Shown: positions 17,857 to 27,844, numbered from the stretch's first letter. The stretch is DNA of 64,000 nucleotides from Deefgea tanakiae (GCF_019665765.1 NZ_CP081150.1:2542001-2606000), one strand, 5' to 3'. Made by a program: numbers and translations. Notes: generated by a model not told the origin, from the letters alone.

Positions 17857-19659
17857 ATGAATTCCATCTGCACGACTGACCCCTATTGCGCCGAACTCGA
17901 GCAGATTATTCAGCAACAAAAACTCAATGCCCTATTTCAACCGATTGCCGCACTCAATCACGAGCAGGCCTATGGTTTTGAAGGGCTGATTCGTGGCCCA
18001 TCCGCCCATTTTCTACATTCCCCGATCAATTTATTTCAGACCGCCGAACGCTGCAATCAACTGGTTGAGCTCGATGTAGCGTGTCGTAAAGTGATTATCA
18101 AAGCCTTTGTCGAACGCAACTTACCGGGAAAGTTATTTCTCAACATCTGCCCCACCAGCCTTATTCAACCCTCGTTTCGCCCCGGCGCCACACTGGCCTA
18201 CCTCAAAGAAGTTGGTCTAGACCCACATCGCGTAGTGATTGAGCTCACCGAAACGCAATCGACTGGCGATTACAACCTTTTGACCGAAGCGCTCAAACAT
18301 TACCGCGAGATGGGATTTAAGATTGCGCTGGATGATTTAGGGGAAGGTTTTTCTAGCTTGCGGCTATGGTCTGAACTCAAGCCTGACTTTGTCAAAATCG
18401 ATAAATATTTCATCCAAGGCATTGGTTCTGATCCGCAAAAACGCCAATTTGTCCGCTCGATTCAGCATATCGCACTCCACACCGGCACTTGCGTCATAGC
18501 CGAAGGCATTGAAACGGCGGCTGAACTTGAAGTCATCCAAAGGATAGGCATTAACTTGGCACAGGGCTATTTGATTGGACATCCCAATGTTCAGCCGATT
18601 GCTAAGATCAAGCTACCTACATTGCAAACGCAAACGCCAATCACGATTGACCAACGCAGCAGCCATGCAGGCGCGTTATTAAAACAAATCCCATGCGCAA
18701 GCCCAGCAGATAGCAACGAAGCCATTTGGCGGCGGCTTTCAGCCCAAACCGATCTGATCGCAATTCCGGTGGTCGAAAACGACAAACCGATTGGTCTGAT
18801 CAAACGCAGCGATTTATTAGAATTATTCTCGCGCCCTTTTAGCCGTGAATTATTTGGCGCACGCAGTTGCGCCACGCAAATGGATCGCAATCCGCTGATT
18901 GTGGAACAAGCCACCAGCCTGACTGAATTAGCGCGCTTAATCACTTCATGCGAGCGCGGCGACCTCAATGATGGTTTTATTTTGACCGAGCAAGGCCGCT
19001 ACCTTGGCATGGGTACGGGGCGCGATCTTATTCGCGCCATGACCGCCTTACAAATTAGCGCTGCGCGTCACGCCAACCCACTCACCGGCTTGCCCGGTAA
19101 TGCGCCGATCCAAGAAACCATTGCCCAGCTTTTGGCCGAGCAGCTTAATTTCACGGTCGTTTATGTGGATTTGGATCATTTTAAACCCTACAACGATGTC
19201 TACGGTTATGCCCGTGGGGATGAATTACTGCAATATTGCGGCCATTTACTACAGCGCAATACCGAGCCGCAACTAGATTTTGTCGGCCATGTTGGCGGTG
19301 ATGACTTTATCTTGCTGCTGCGCTCGCCTGATTGGCAAAGCCGCTGCGAAGCAATTTTGAGCGAGTTCCAACAGCACTTATCAGCTTTCTTTAGCCCCAC
19401 CCATTTGGCAGAGAACGGATATCAAGCCCATAATCGCCAAGGGCAGCTACAACATCATCCCTTAGTGTCGATGTCGCTCGGCGCAGCACAAATTATTGCC
19501 CGTGATTACAACACGCACCATGAAGTTGCCAATACCGCTTGTGCTGCAAAGCACATGGCCAAGCGGCAGCAAGGCAATACTTTGTTTATCGAACAACGCG
19601 TCACACATCAAGCCAACTCAAACCATCAAGCAATGTATTTAAATCAAGACATTGCATAA
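17857..19659 (+). CDS. EAL-CBS-GGDEF cyclic-di-GMP signalling protein
   Basis: Predicted cytoplasmic dual-domain c-di-GMP enzyme of about 600 residues. The N-terminal EAL domain (15-245) has the signature altered to EGLIRGP. The other metal and catalytic positions look present: LFLNICP, VIELTETQ, IALDDLGEGFSS, DFVKIDKYFI, IAEGIET and AQGYLIG. A CBS-pair region (265-400; VENDKPIGLIKRSDLLELF and EQGRYLGMGTGRDL) could bind nucleotides. The C-terminal GGDEF domain (410-575) has DLDHFKPYNDVYGYARGD and the signature VGGDDFILLL. ATG 17857 is preferred; the frame extends upstream to a TTG at 17746. A palindrome overlaps its last eight codons. Confidence 0.88.
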   Translation: MNSICTTDPYCAELEQIIQQQKLNALFQPIAALNHEQAYGFEGLIRGPSAHFLHSPINLFQTAERCNQLVELDVACRKVIIKAFVERNLPGKLFLNICPTSLIQPSFRPGATLAYLKEVGLDPHRVVIELTETQSTGDYNLLTEALKHYREMGFKIALDDLGEGFSSLRLWSELKPDFVKIDKYFIQGIGSDPQKRQFVRSIQHIALHTGTCVIAEGIETAAELEVIQRIGINLAQGYLIGHPNVQPIAKIKLPTLQTQTPITIDQRSSHAGALLKQIPCASPADSNEAIWRRLSAQTDLIAIPVVENDKPIGLIKRSDLLELFSRPFSRELFGARSCATQMDRNPLIVEQATSLTELARLITSCERGDLNDGFILTEQGRYLGMGTGRDLIRAMTALQISAARHANPLTGLPGNAPIQETIAQLLAEQLNFTVVYVDLDHFKPYNDVYGYARGDELLQYCGHLLQRNTEPQLDFVGHVGGDDFILLLRSPDWQSRCEAILSEFQQHLSAFFSPTHLAENGYQAHNRQGQLQHHPLVSMSLGAAQIIARDYNTHHEVANTACAAKHMAKRQQGNTLFIEQRVTHQANSNHQAMYLNQDIA

Positions 19660-19680
19660 CAATGACTACAAACCAATACC
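19635..19680. repeat. Dispersed palindrome type I, copy 4, overlapping a gene end
   Basis: GTATTTAAATCAAGACATT and AATGACTACAAACCAATACC flank a short loop. The left arm encodes the last codons of the EAL-GGDEF gene (stop at 19657-19659) and the right arm is intergenic. Confidence 0.55.
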
Positions 19681-19681
19681 C

Positions 19682-19721
19682 ATAAAAAAGCACAGCTACT
19701 TAGCTGTGCTTTTTTATGGGT
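19682..19721. terminator. Bidirectional terminator between converging signalling genes
   Basis: CCATAAAAAAGCACAGCTA and TAGCTGTGCTTTTTTATGG form a near-perfect long stem. It carries T runs on both strands and serves the EAL-GGDEF gene (plus) and the response-regulator gene (minus). Confidence 0.88.
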
Positions 19722-19733
19722 CAAAAACATTGA

Positions 19734-20843
19734 TTACTCATCAAGCCGAGATAAATCCCAATCTAAGTTCAATTCTTGATTAGCCATCGCCAATAGAGGC
19801 TGCAAATTGCGCATCAGCGCCAATAAATGTGGCTGCAGCTCTGTGCCCATGCCTTTATGCAACATCACTAAGGCCTCTGCGATTAACGGTGTCGGCGCAA
19901 TCGAGGTATTCACCTCAGGCATAAAGACCTGATTTTCTATCGGCGTGGCATATAGCCGATCCTGCGCAATCATCATCATGCGCTCACTCGACTGCGCATC
20001 GTCATGCCAAGAATTAGCGACAGAAATACTGGCCGTGACGCGCAATTGCTGTCCACGGAAATTAATCCGCGCATTGGCAATGCTATTACGTAAACGCTCT
20101 GCAACAATTCGCGCTTCGGTCAATGGCGTTGCTGGCGACACAATCGCAAACATGGGCCCGGTCAAATGCGCCAAGGTATCTTCCTTGCGCAATTTGCCTT
20201 CGAGCAATTTAGCCAGAAGCCCAAGCATTTGACCGTATAGTTTTTCGCCCAATTTATCGTTCAAGGCTTGGTGATGATTGACTTCTAACAGCAGCAAAGT
20301 CACTTCGCTATTGTGGCGCAGCGCAAAAGCCAGCGCTTGATTGAGCTGTAAATCCAATAAATGCGAGCTGCCAACACCGGTCAGCTCATCTGTGGTCGTT
20401 TGCACTTGCACCGCACGTGACTCAGCTAACTCCCTTCGAGTGGCCGCTAATTCCAGATTGGCTTTGACCCGGGCCAGCATCTCGGTACGATCAGTGGATT
20501 TGGTAATGAAATCATTGGCACCGCATTCAACACAGCGTAATTTGGTCGCCTCGTCTTCTTCACCAGAGATAATAATCACCGGCAAATGATGCAAACGATC
20601 ATCCCCCGAGCTACGGATCCGCGCTAGCAAGCCCAAGCCATCTAATTCAGGCATTGTCAGATCCGACACCATTAAGTTAATGCTGGTATCAGCCAACAAG
20701 CGTTTCCAACCCGCCTCGCCATCGGCCTCTTCCAAAATATCAAAATGCTCGGATAAATGTTTTTTGACCGTTGCGCGGACAATCCGCGAATCATCCACAA
20801 TTAACACTTTAGGACGGGTGCTTAATTCGCTACTCTCGTTCAT
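19734..20843 (-). CDS. Response regulator with receiver and degenerate GGDEF domain
   Basis: A 369-residue orphan response regulator. The receiver domain (residues 8-130) has VDDSRIVRATVKK, the acceptor aspartate in LMVSDLTMPELDG near 57, and FITKSTDRTEML. A helical linker (NLELAATRRELAESRAVQVQ, split around RRELAE) leads to a GGDEF-like domain (150-310) beginning TDELTGVGSSHLL. The signature GGDEF is replaced by LTGPMF, so diguanylate cyclase activity is unlikely. A further 60 residues follow. ATG 20843 has GGA 7 nt upstream; a GTG at 20855 is rejected. The sensor kinase is not beside it. The degenerate domain may bind GTP or a partner protein. Confidence 0.85.
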   Translation of the reverse strand: MNESSELSTRPKVLIVDDSRIVRATVKKHLSEHFDILEEADGEAGWKRLLADTSINLMVSDLTMPELDGLGLLARIRSSGDDRLHHLPVIIISGEEDEATKLRCVECGANDFITKSTDRTEMLARVKANLELAATRRELAESRAVQVQTTTDELTGVGSSHLLDLQLNQALAFALRHNSEVTLLLLEVNHHQALNDKLGEKLYGQMLGLLAKLLEGKLRKEDTLAHLTGPMFAIVSPATPLTEARIVAERLRNSIANARINFRGQQLRVTASISVANSWHDDAQSSERMMMIAQDRLYATPIENQVFMPEVNTSIAPTPLIAEALVMLHKGMGTELQPHLLALMRNLQPLLAMANQELNLDWDLSRLDE

Positions 20844-20984
20844 AATGAATTCCACTACATTCGGGCAGACTCTTAGCCTAGCATACGAATCTGAGTGACG
20901 GGAGGTAGAAATACCCCTTGCCGTCCGTTGATTGAAGTCCAGCTCGGGGTTTATACCTGACTTGTGCGACTTTTGGATGACACT

Positions 20985-21347
20985 ATGTCGACGACCTATC
21001 GTTTACAACTTAGCGTAGCACCCATTTCCCCCGCCGAAGCCGAGCGGACACTATTAGCGATCAAACGCGCTTGGTGCATGCCATCTTGGGTACGCCGAAA
21101 AACATTAGCTGACCAAGTGATTCTGCTAGAAGTTCGCCATGAAGCAGAACTCAAATCTGGAGAAAGTGCCGATTGGTTTGTTGAACGAATTGGTGCGGCC
21201 ATTTGGCAAGAAACAGGACGATATGTACGGATTTCAGTTGATATCGCACCACACGAAGCACCCGATGGACGAATCTACGTACTGGACGAACCCGCCTATT
21301 GGCGCATTATGCAAAGTTTTCGATTGTCTTCAACGCGCTTTAGCTAA
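20985..21347 (+). CDS. Uncharacterised protein, 120 residues
   Basis: I do not recognise the family. The protein starts MSTTYRLQLSVAPISPAEAERTL and ends with SFRLSSTRFS. It is soluble with no signal or membrane segment and has three tryptophans in conserved-looking spots (RAWCMPSW, SADWFVERIGAAIW, EPAYWRIMQ). ATG 20985 with GGA 7 nt upstream is preferred over an in-frame GTG at 20964. It is divergent from the REC-GGDEF gene and converges on rpsT. Composition matches the neighbours, so it is probably a native lineage-specific gene. Confidence 0.6.
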   Translation: MSTTYRLQLSVAPISPAEAERTLLAIKRAWCMPSWVRRKTLADQVILLEVRHEAELKSGESADWFVERIGAAIWQETGRYVRISVDIAPHEAPDGRIYVLDEPAYWRIMQSFRLSSTRFS

Positions 21348-21381
21348 AACTCACGATTATATTTCCATGACAAATAGGCAC

Positions 21382-21407
21382 AAAAAAACCCGCTTTAGGC
21401 GGGTTAT
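21382..21407 (-). terminator. Rho-independent terminator of rpsT
   Basis: On the minus strand AACCCGC pairs with GCGGGTT across TAAA-type loop, followed by seven T. It is also usable by the converging gene. Confidence 0.85.
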
Positions 21408-21436
21408 TTTGCTTTAGAACCTGTTACTTACAAAGC

Positions 21437-21706
21437 TTAGGCAGCAGCCATTGCTTTGATCGCAGCAGACAAACGGCTCTTATGACGAGCTGCTTTGTTC
21501 TTGTGGTAGATCTTTTTGTCAGCCAAGCTGTCGATCGTGCTAACAGATTCTTGGTAAACAGCTGCAGCAGCCGCTTTGTCGCCAGCCGCGATCGCTTTCA
21601 GTACTTTCTTAACTGCAGTACGGAATTCTGAACGTTGTGCGCCGTTGTGTAGACGTGCAACTTCAGCTTGACGAGCGCGTTTGCGTGCTTGTGCGGTATT
21701 TGCCAT
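21437..21706 (-). CDS. rpsT: 30S ribosomal protein S20
   Basis: Small-subunit protein that binds 16S rRNA. The 89-residue, highly basic product begins [21 protein letters not shown] and contains the family segments [41 protein letters not shown] and [21 protein letters not shown]. The ATG at 21706 has AGGAG 7 nt upstream, which decides the start; the reading frame stays open to 21775. Divergence from murJ is the usual arrangement in beta- and gammaproteobacteria. Confidence 0.97.
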   Translation of the reverse strand: MANTAQARKRARQAEVARLHNGAQRSEFRTAVKKVLKAIAAGDKAAAAAVYQESVSTIDSLADKKIYHKNKAARHKSRLSAAIKAMAAA

Positions 21707-21863
21707 GGTAATTCTCCTAAAGGTATAAACGGGTCTACTGCTTCGCCGGAGACACGGACTTTCGGCAGCACACACACCCTAGAAAGGGGGCAATTTTATG
21801 CCTTCTTCACGCCGAGTGCAAGTAGGCGTTATGATGCGTGGCATCTAGGGATGGATAAACACA

Positions 21864-23399
21864 ATGAATTTATTAAGATCACTGGCTGCGGTCAGCTCAA
21901 TGACCCTCGTTTCACGCGTACTGGGCTTTGCACGCGACGCGATTATGGCGACTATTTTTGGCGCTGGCGCCGCAATGGATGCATGGGTAACGGCCTTTCG
22001 GCTACCTAATTTACTAAGACGTATCTTCGCAGAGGGCGCGTTTTCTCAAGCCTTCGTGCCAATACTGGCAGACAAAAAAACTATCGAAGGACAAGAGGCG
22101 GCCAAAGCCTTTACTGCCAACGTGGCTGGCTTACTTACACTCATTTTGGCTATTGTTACGTTAATCGGAATTTTGGCTGCGCCATGGATTATCTGGAGCA
22201 CTGCGCACGGATTTACCAAAAACCAGAGTCAGTTTGAGCTCACCACTGATCTATTACGCATTACCTTTCCCTATATTTTATTAATATCGCTCTCGTCTCT
22301 GGCGGGCGCAGTACTCAATACGTGGAACAAATTCTCGGTTCCAGCCTTCACCCCAACTCTGCTGAACATCTCATTTATTGTTTTTGCACTGTTCTTTGCG
22401 CCCTACTTTGACCCGCCCATCATGGCGATGGCATGGGCCTTACTCTTGGGCGGCCTAGCCCAGCTGGCCTACCAGCTACCTCATTTGAAAAAAATCGGCA
22501 TGCTGGTTCGCCCAAAGCTCAACTTTAAAGACCCTGCCGTATGGCGCGTTTTAAAACAAATGGGGCCCGCTATTTTAGGCGTGTCGGTGAGCCAAATTTC
22601 ACAAATCATTAACCAAAGCTTGGCTTCACTCTTAGTCGTCGGCTCAATGTCTTGGATTTATTACGCAGATCGCTTGATGGAGCTGCCCACCGGTTTACTG
22701 GGCGTTGCTTTAGGGACGATCTTACTTCCTTCGCTATCAAAATCTTTAGCCAATAACGATACGGATGAATATTCAAAATTACTCGACTGGGGATTGCGCT
22801 TGGCGCTCTTGCTGGCACTGCCTTCTGCCGTGGCCTTGGCTGTCATCGCAGAGCCGCTCACCATTTCCTTATTTCAGTACGGAAAATTTACTGCGCATGA
22901 TGCGCAAATGACGCAAATGGCACTGATGGCCTACGCAGTCGGCATTCCTGGATTGATTCTGATTAAACCACTGGCTCCCGCGTTTTATGCCCGTAAAAAC
23001 ATCAAAACGCCAGTCAAAATTGCCGTGTTTTCTTTATTAGTAACCCAAGGCTTAAATTTGGTGCTGGTGCCATTTTTGCAGCACACAGGCCTCGCCTTAT
23101 CAATTAGTTTGGCCGCCATTGCCAATGCAGGATTACTGTATTACCAGTTGCGAAAACAAGATCTATTCACCCCACAACCGGGCTGGATGAGCTTTATATT
23201 TAAATTAATCGTCGCAGTATTACTGATGGCGCTGGCCTTATATGGCGTGATGCAATTAATGCCCGCATGGGGTCAAGGCCATATGCCAATCCGATTGCTA
23301 CGCTTAGGCGCGCTGGTCGCCGCAGGCATGATGGTTTATTTTGCAGCCTTGGGTCTATTTGGTTTCCGACCTCGCCAGTTTTCCCGGCGTAGCGTTTAA
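21864..23399 (+). CDS. murJ: Lipid II flippase MurJ (MviN)
   Basis: Inner-membrane flippase that moves the peptidoglycan precursor lipid II to the periplasm. The 511-residue product has about 14 hydrophobic helices. The N-terminal signature is [18 protein letters not shown], followed by [34 protein letters not shown] split over residues 33-66, with the essential arginines of the central cavity. [27 protein letters not shown] is near 270. The length is standard for MurJ. It is divergent from rpsT. Confidence 0.96.
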   Translation: MNLLRSLAAVSSMTLVSRVLGFARDAIMATIFGAGAAMDAWVTAFRLPNLLRRIFAEGAFSQAFVPILADKKTIEGQEAAKAFTANVAGLLTLILAIVTLIGILAAPWIIWSTAHGFTKNQSQFELTTDLLRITFPYILLISLSSLAGAVLNTWNKFSVPAFTPTLLNISFIVFALFFAPYFDPPIMAMAWALLLGGLAQLAYQLPHLKKIGMLVRPKLNFKDPAVWRVLKQMGPAILGVSVSQISQIINQSLASLLVVGSMSWIYYADRLMELPTGLLGVALGTILLPSLSKSLANNDTDEYSKLLDWGLRLALLLALPSAVALAVIAEPLTISLFQYGKFTAHDAQMTQMALMAYAVGIPGLILIKPLAPAFYARKNIKTPVKIAVFSLLVTQGLNLVLVPFLQHTGLALSISLAAIANAGLLYYQLRKQDLFTPQPGWMSFIFKLIVAVLLMALALYGVMQLMPAWGQGHMPIRLLRLGALVAAGMMVYFAALGLFGFRPRQFSRRSV

Positions 23400-23509
23400 A
23401 CGCCAAGCGACGACAAACAACCGTCCAGAGATAGCAAAAGCTTACATCTGATCTAAAAATTGCTTTTCTTCGCCTATACTTGCTCGACCAATAGTCTTAG
23501 GCGAAGAAA

Positions 23510-26428
23510 ATGCATCACTCCAGCCACAATAAAGTCCCGTTTTATATCCACATAGCGTATCTATTTATTGCGCTATTGCTTGGCTTTGCGCTGATTAGCG
23601 GCTGGAATCAGTACCATGCCACCAGCGTTATTTTGAAGCAATCGGCCGATCAGCAATTTCGTCTAGCGGCAAAAGCCGCTATCGAAGAAGTGGAGGCGAT
23701 TTATCAAAGTGGCGCTCGTAGCACCGAATTGATGGCACAACAACGGCTGATGAATGCCACCACACTCAACGAACGACTTGAAAGTCTGCCCTACCTCGCC
23801 ACGTCTTTGAAATACAACCCCGCCGTGATCGCACAATTTATCGGTTACGAAACCGGTGATTTTTTTCTAGTTCGCACGTATGAAGGCAACCCTGCGATTC
23901 AAAAACGCTTCAATCCACCAGCAGGAACAATGTGGATTATCCAAAGTGTGACCCATCCGAATGGAAAAGCGCACGGCGAATACCTGTTTTACAACCAAGC
24001 GCTACAACAAATCGAACGGCGCGTAGACCCCGAATACCAATTCGACCCGCGTAGCCGCGATTGGTACAAGGCAAAACTCAACTTTCATCAATTACTGGTG
24101 TCTGCGCCTTACTTCTTCGCCTCCAGCGGTTTACCTGGCATCACCTTCGCTCAGCAAACTACCAATGAACTCGCCGTCGTTGGAAGCGATATTCGACTAG
24201 AACGGATTAATGAATTTTTACTGCGCCATAAAATCACGCCAGACACTCGACTCGCCCTACTCGATCAAGACGAACGCGTATTAGCTAGCCATAAAGGCAC
24301 TCCTGAACTGATCATCGAGGCCGATGGAAAAACCGTTCTCCCCAAACTCATGTCTTACGATGCCCCCGTACTCAAACACTTTTTAGGAATGCCGCAAGGA
24401 AAAGCCGAAAACGCGAGTACGTTTGCCGCAGAGAGCGGCGAGCAGTGGGAAGGTTTAGCGCTCAACATTAACCTCCCCAATATGCAGCCGCTACAACTGG
24501 TGATGGCGACCCCGCATCGTGAGCTGATGGCTGCCGCAATTAAAGAACGTAATCGCAGCATGTTGGTTTCGGCTTTCATCATTGCATTCGGATTGATGGT
24601 TGCAGTTTGGCTGGCGCGCCGAGCATCAAAACCAATCAATGATTTAACCAGTGAAATCCAAAAAATAGAGCAATTTCAATTTGGAGAAGCCATTCAAGTT
24701 AAAACCAATATTACCGAGATAGCTCGCCTTGCTGAAAGTTTAGGCGCAATGAAAACAACCATTCAACATTTCATGGAGCTATCACAAGCACTCGCCGCAG
24801 AAACTAATTTTGGCCGCTTGCTCGCGCGAATTTTGGATGAACTTGGTGCGGTCAGTCGCGCAGAAGGCGGGGTTATTTTTATCACTCATGCCGATGGGCA
24901 GCATATCGAAGCAGAACAATATTTTTGGCAAAGCAAGGCGCAAACTGCAGCTGGAAAAGCGACCGCGATCGCATTAAATAGCCAACATGTGATTGCGCAA
25001 GCGCTACAAAATCAACAGATACTACGCACAATTTCACCCCGCGAGTTTCAGGCATCGTTCCCATTACTACCGCCTGCCGAGAGGGACCTTAGCCAACTGA
25101 CGCTACCGCTAGTCAATCGTGATGGCACGCTGGTGGGTGTTTTAGCCCTCATTATTGATGACGCTCGTATACCCAGCGCAGACCTATTGGCTTTTGTTCA
25201 AACCATCGCCGCGACTGCCGCCGTTGCCGTTGATACGCAGCGCCTCATCAATGAGCAAAAAGTATTGCTCGAAGCCTTTATTCAACTCATTGCTGGCGCA
25301 ATTGATGCCAAGAGCCCCTACACCGGCGGCCACTGCCAACGCGTGCCAGAACTGACCAAAATGCTTGCGCTGGCAGCGCAAAAACAAAGCAGCGGCCCAT
25401 TTGCCGATTTCTCACTCAATGAAGAGCAATGGGAAGAACTCCATATCGCAGCATGGTTACACGATTGCGGTAAAGTCACGACACCAGAATATGTGGTCGA
25501 CAAAGCCACAAAGTTAGAAACCCTCTACGATCGAATTCACGAAGTGCGAATGCGCTTTGAGGTACTAAAACGCGATGCAGAAATTGCATGCTGGCAAGGG
25601 ATTGCGAACGGTGGAGATGCGCATGAACTTCAAGCTCAACTGACTCAAGAACGAGACACACTGGACGAGGAGTACCACTTTATCGCCACCTGTAACGAAG
25701 GCGGTGAATTTATGGCCCCCGAAAAAGTGGATCGACTCAAACAAATCGCCAGCCGCACATGGCTACGTACACTACCCGACCGAATCGGTATTTCACACGA
25801 AGAAAAAGAGCGCAAAGCCCGTGAACCCGAAGCGCAACTGCCTGTTACCGAAGCTTTATTGGCCGATAAGGCAGAACATATTTTAATTCGCAGCGAACGC
25901 GATAAACTTGCCGAAGACAATCCTTGGGGCTTTAAGGTCAAAGTACCGGAACACATGTATAACCGTGGAGAGCTTTACAATCTTGGCGTAGCGCGAGGTA
26001 CCCTTTCAGAAGAAGAACGCTACAAGATTAATGAGCATATTATTCAAACCATTATCATGCTAGAAAAACTCCCCTTCCCACGTCACCTACACCGAGTTCC
26101 AGAAATCGCCGGAGGCCACCACGAAAAAATGGATGGCACGGGTTACCCAAAACGGCTGAAACGCGACGAAATGAGTTCCCCAGCACGGATGATGGCAATT
26201 GCCGATATTTTTGAAGCACTCACCGCGATTGATCGGCCCTATAAAAAAGGCAAAACGCTTTCAGAGGCGATCAAAATTATGGGATTTATGATCAAAGATC
26301 AACATATTGACCCTGAGATATTCTCGCTCTTTCTCAGTGAAGGCTTGCACCTTGAATATGCACGACGCTTTATGAAGCCCGAGCAAATCGATGAAGTCGA
26401 CATTTCGCCCTATATCCTCAATGCATAA
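23510..26428 (+). CDS. Large membrane HD-GYP domain protein (Cache-HAMP-GAF-HD-GYP)
   Basis: Predicted c-di-GMP phosphodiesterase sensor of 972 residues. It has membrane helices near 14-35 and 348-368 flanking a periplasmic Cache-type region (FDPRSRDWYKAKLN near 185), then HAMP (370-425), GAF (430-585) and HD-GYP (from 600). The HD motif is AAWLHDCGKVTTPEYVVDKATKLE near 645 and the signature HHEKMDGTGYPKRL near 867. These are about 215 residues apart instead of roughly 60. The extra 150 residues are charged and helical (YDRIHEVRMRFEVLKRDAEI, EEKERKAREPEAQ). Metal ligands H, HD, HH and D are visible, so activity is plausible. A terminator follows. Confidence 0.9.
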   Translation: MHHSSHNKVPFYIHIAYLFIALLLGFALISGWNQYHATSVILKQSADQQFRLAAKAAIEEVEAIYQSGARSTELMAQQRLMNATTLNERLESLPYLATSLKYNPAVIAQFIGYETGDFFLVRTYEGNPAIQKRFNPPAGTMWIIQSVTHPNGKAHGEYLFYNQALQQIERRVDPEYQFDPRSRDWYKAKLNFHQLLVSAPYFFASSGLPGITFAQQTTNELAVVGSDIRLERINEFLLRHKITPDTRLALLDQDERVLASHKGTPELIIEADGKTVLPKLMSYDAPVLKHFLGMPQGKAENASTFAAESGEQWEGLALNINLPNMQPLQLVMATPHRELMAAAIKERNRSMLVSAFIIAFGLMVAVWLARRASKPINDLTSEIQKIEQFQFGEAIQVKTNITEIARLAESLGAMKTTIQHFMELSQALAAETNFGRLLARILDELGAVSRAEGGVIFITHADGQHIEAEQYFWQSKAQTAAGKATAIALNSQHVIAQALQNQQILRTISPREFQASFPLLPPAERDLSQLTLPLVNRDGTLVGVLALIIDDARIPSADLLAFVQTIAATAAVAVDTQRLINEQKVLLEAFIQLIAGAIDAKSPYTGGHCQRVPELTKMLALAAQKQSSGPFADFSLNEEQWEELHIAAWLHDCGKVTTPEYVVDKATKLETLYDRIHEVRMRFEVLKRDAEIACWQGIANGGDAHELQAQLTQERDTLDEEYHFIATCNEGGEFMAPEKVDRLKQIASRTWLRTLPDRIGISHEEKERKAREPEAQLPVTEALLADKAEHILIRSERDKLAEDNPWGFKVKVPEHMYNRGELYNLGVARGTLSEEERYKINEHIIQTIIMLEKLPFPRHLHRVPEIAGGHHEKMDGTGYPKRLKRDEMSSPARMMAIADIFEALTAIDRPYKKGKTLSEAIKIMGFMIKDQHIDPEIFSLFLSEGLHLEYARRFMKPEQIDEVDISPYILNA

Positions 26429-26434
26429 AACCCC

Positions 26435-26458
26435 AAGCCGGCACTGCCGGCTTTTTTA
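26435..26458 (+). terminator. Rho-independent terminator after the HD-GYP gene
   Basis: AGCCGG pairs with CCGGCT around CACTG, followed by six T. Confidence 0.85.
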
Positions 26459-26625
26459 CGTCCTCGTTGTAATTGATGTTTTGCGACAAAAAGTAGCAAA
26501 AGAATCGACTTAGCGGCAGTGATGCCTAGCGCCTCGTCATAATGAATCGTGCTAAAATTGCGCGAATCTTGATAGTAATAGAAGGCAAAACAGCCTTTTT
26601 TCTTTATCTAAATGTGGAGCTTTGC

Positions 26626-27828
26626 ATGTCGTCTTCGATTTTTTCCGCTGTAGAAATGGCCCCTCGCGATCCAATCTTGGGTCTGAACGAATCTTTCAAC
26701 GCCGATACCCGTGACTTTAAAGTCAACCTAGGGGTCGGCGTTTACTTTAATGACGAAGGCAAAATTCCTCTATTGGCAGCGGTAAAGTCAGCGGAACAAG
26801 TCCGTTTGGCGGCACAACCACCACGTGGCTACCAAGCCATCGAAGGCAACCCAGCGTACAACACTGGCGTGCAAAACCTATTGTTTGGTACTGAAAGCGA
26901 ATTGACTGCCGCTGGCCGCGTTGTAACGGCTCAAGCCTTGGGCGGCACAGGCGCTTTGCGTATCGGCGGCGACTTCTTGCAACGTCTGAACCCAAACGCA
27001 ACCGTTTACATCAGCAATCCAAGCTGGGAAAACCATCGCGCAATTTTTGAAGCGGCTGGCTTCAAAGTGGGCGACTATCCATACTACGACGCAGCGACAC
27101 GTGGCGTAGATTTCGCAGCAATGAAAGCCTTCCTACTTGGTTTGGAAGCTGGCTCGATCATCATCTTGCACGCTTGCTGCCACAACCCAACTGGTGCAGA
27201 TTTGTCTGATGCACAATGGGCAGAAGTCGTTGAAGCTTGCCGCGAACGCGGTTTGGTACCGTTCCTCGACATGGCTTACCAAGGTTTTGCTGAAGGTATT
27301 AGTGAAGACTCAGTGGCAGTCAACGCTTTCGCAGCGTCTGGCCTGCAATTCTTGATCTCTAGCTCATTCTCAAAAAGCTTCTCACTCTATGGTGAGCGTG
27401 TTGGTGCATTGTCGATCATCACTTCAAGCAAAGAAGAATCTGGCCGCGTATTGAGCCAACTAAAACGTGTCATCCGCACGAACTACTCAAACCCACCAAT
27501 CCACGGTGGCGCAGTGGTTGCGGCCGTTTTGGCAAGCCCAGAATTGCGCGCAATGTGGGAAGAAGAACTCGGCGGCATGCGCGTGCGTATCCGCAGCATG
27601 CGTTCTGGCTTGGTTGAAAAGCTCGCTGCTCGCGGTGTGGCGCAAGACTTCAGCTTCGTAACGCAACAACGCGGCATGTTCTCTTACACCGGATTGACTG
27701 CTGATCAAGTTGAAGTATTGCGCGCAGAGCACGGCATCTACGCTGTATCGACTGGCCGCATCTGCTTGGCTGCTCTGAACAACAAAAACATCGACTACGT
27801 GGCCGATGCGATTGCAAAAGTCCTCTAA
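26626..27828 (+). CDS. tyrB: Aromatic amino acid / aspartate aminotransferase (class I, TyrB-AspC type)
   Basis: PLP-dependent transaminase of the AspC/TyrB group, moving amino groups between aspartate or aromatic amino acids and 2-oxoglutarate. It has 400 residues starting MSSSIFSAVEMAPRDPILGLNE. Family motifs are VNLGVGVYFNDEGKIP, the residues PSWENHRAIFEAAGF, HACCHNPTGADLS, FLDMAYQGFAEG and the PLP lysine in SSSFSKSFSLYGERVG near residue 250, plus the substrate-binding arginine in YAVSTGRICLAAL near 380. GGAG lies 6 nt before ATG 26626; the frame is open from 26542. AspC or TyrB specificity cannot be settled by eye. Confidence 0.93.
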   Translation: MSSSIFSAVEMAPRDPILGLNESFNADTRDFKVNLGVGVYFNDEGKIPLLAAVKSAEQVRLAAQPPRGYQAIEGNPAYNTGVQNLLFGTESELTAAGRVVTAQALGGTGALRIGGDFLQRLNPNATVYISNPSWENHRAIFEAAGFKVGDYPYYDAATRGVDFAAMKAFLLGLEAGSIIILHACCHNPTGADLSDAQWAEVVEACRERGLVPFLDMAYQGFAEGISEDSVAVNAFAASGLQFLISSSFSKSFSLYGERVGALSIITSSKEESGRVLSQLKRVIRTNYSNPPIHGGAVVAAVLASPELRAMWEEELGGMRVRIRSMRSGLVEKLAARGVAQDFSFVTQQRGMFSYTGLTADQVEVLRAEHGIYAVSTGRICLAALNNKNIDYVADAIAKVL

Positions 27829-27844
27829 GTAAACTCGAACAATC

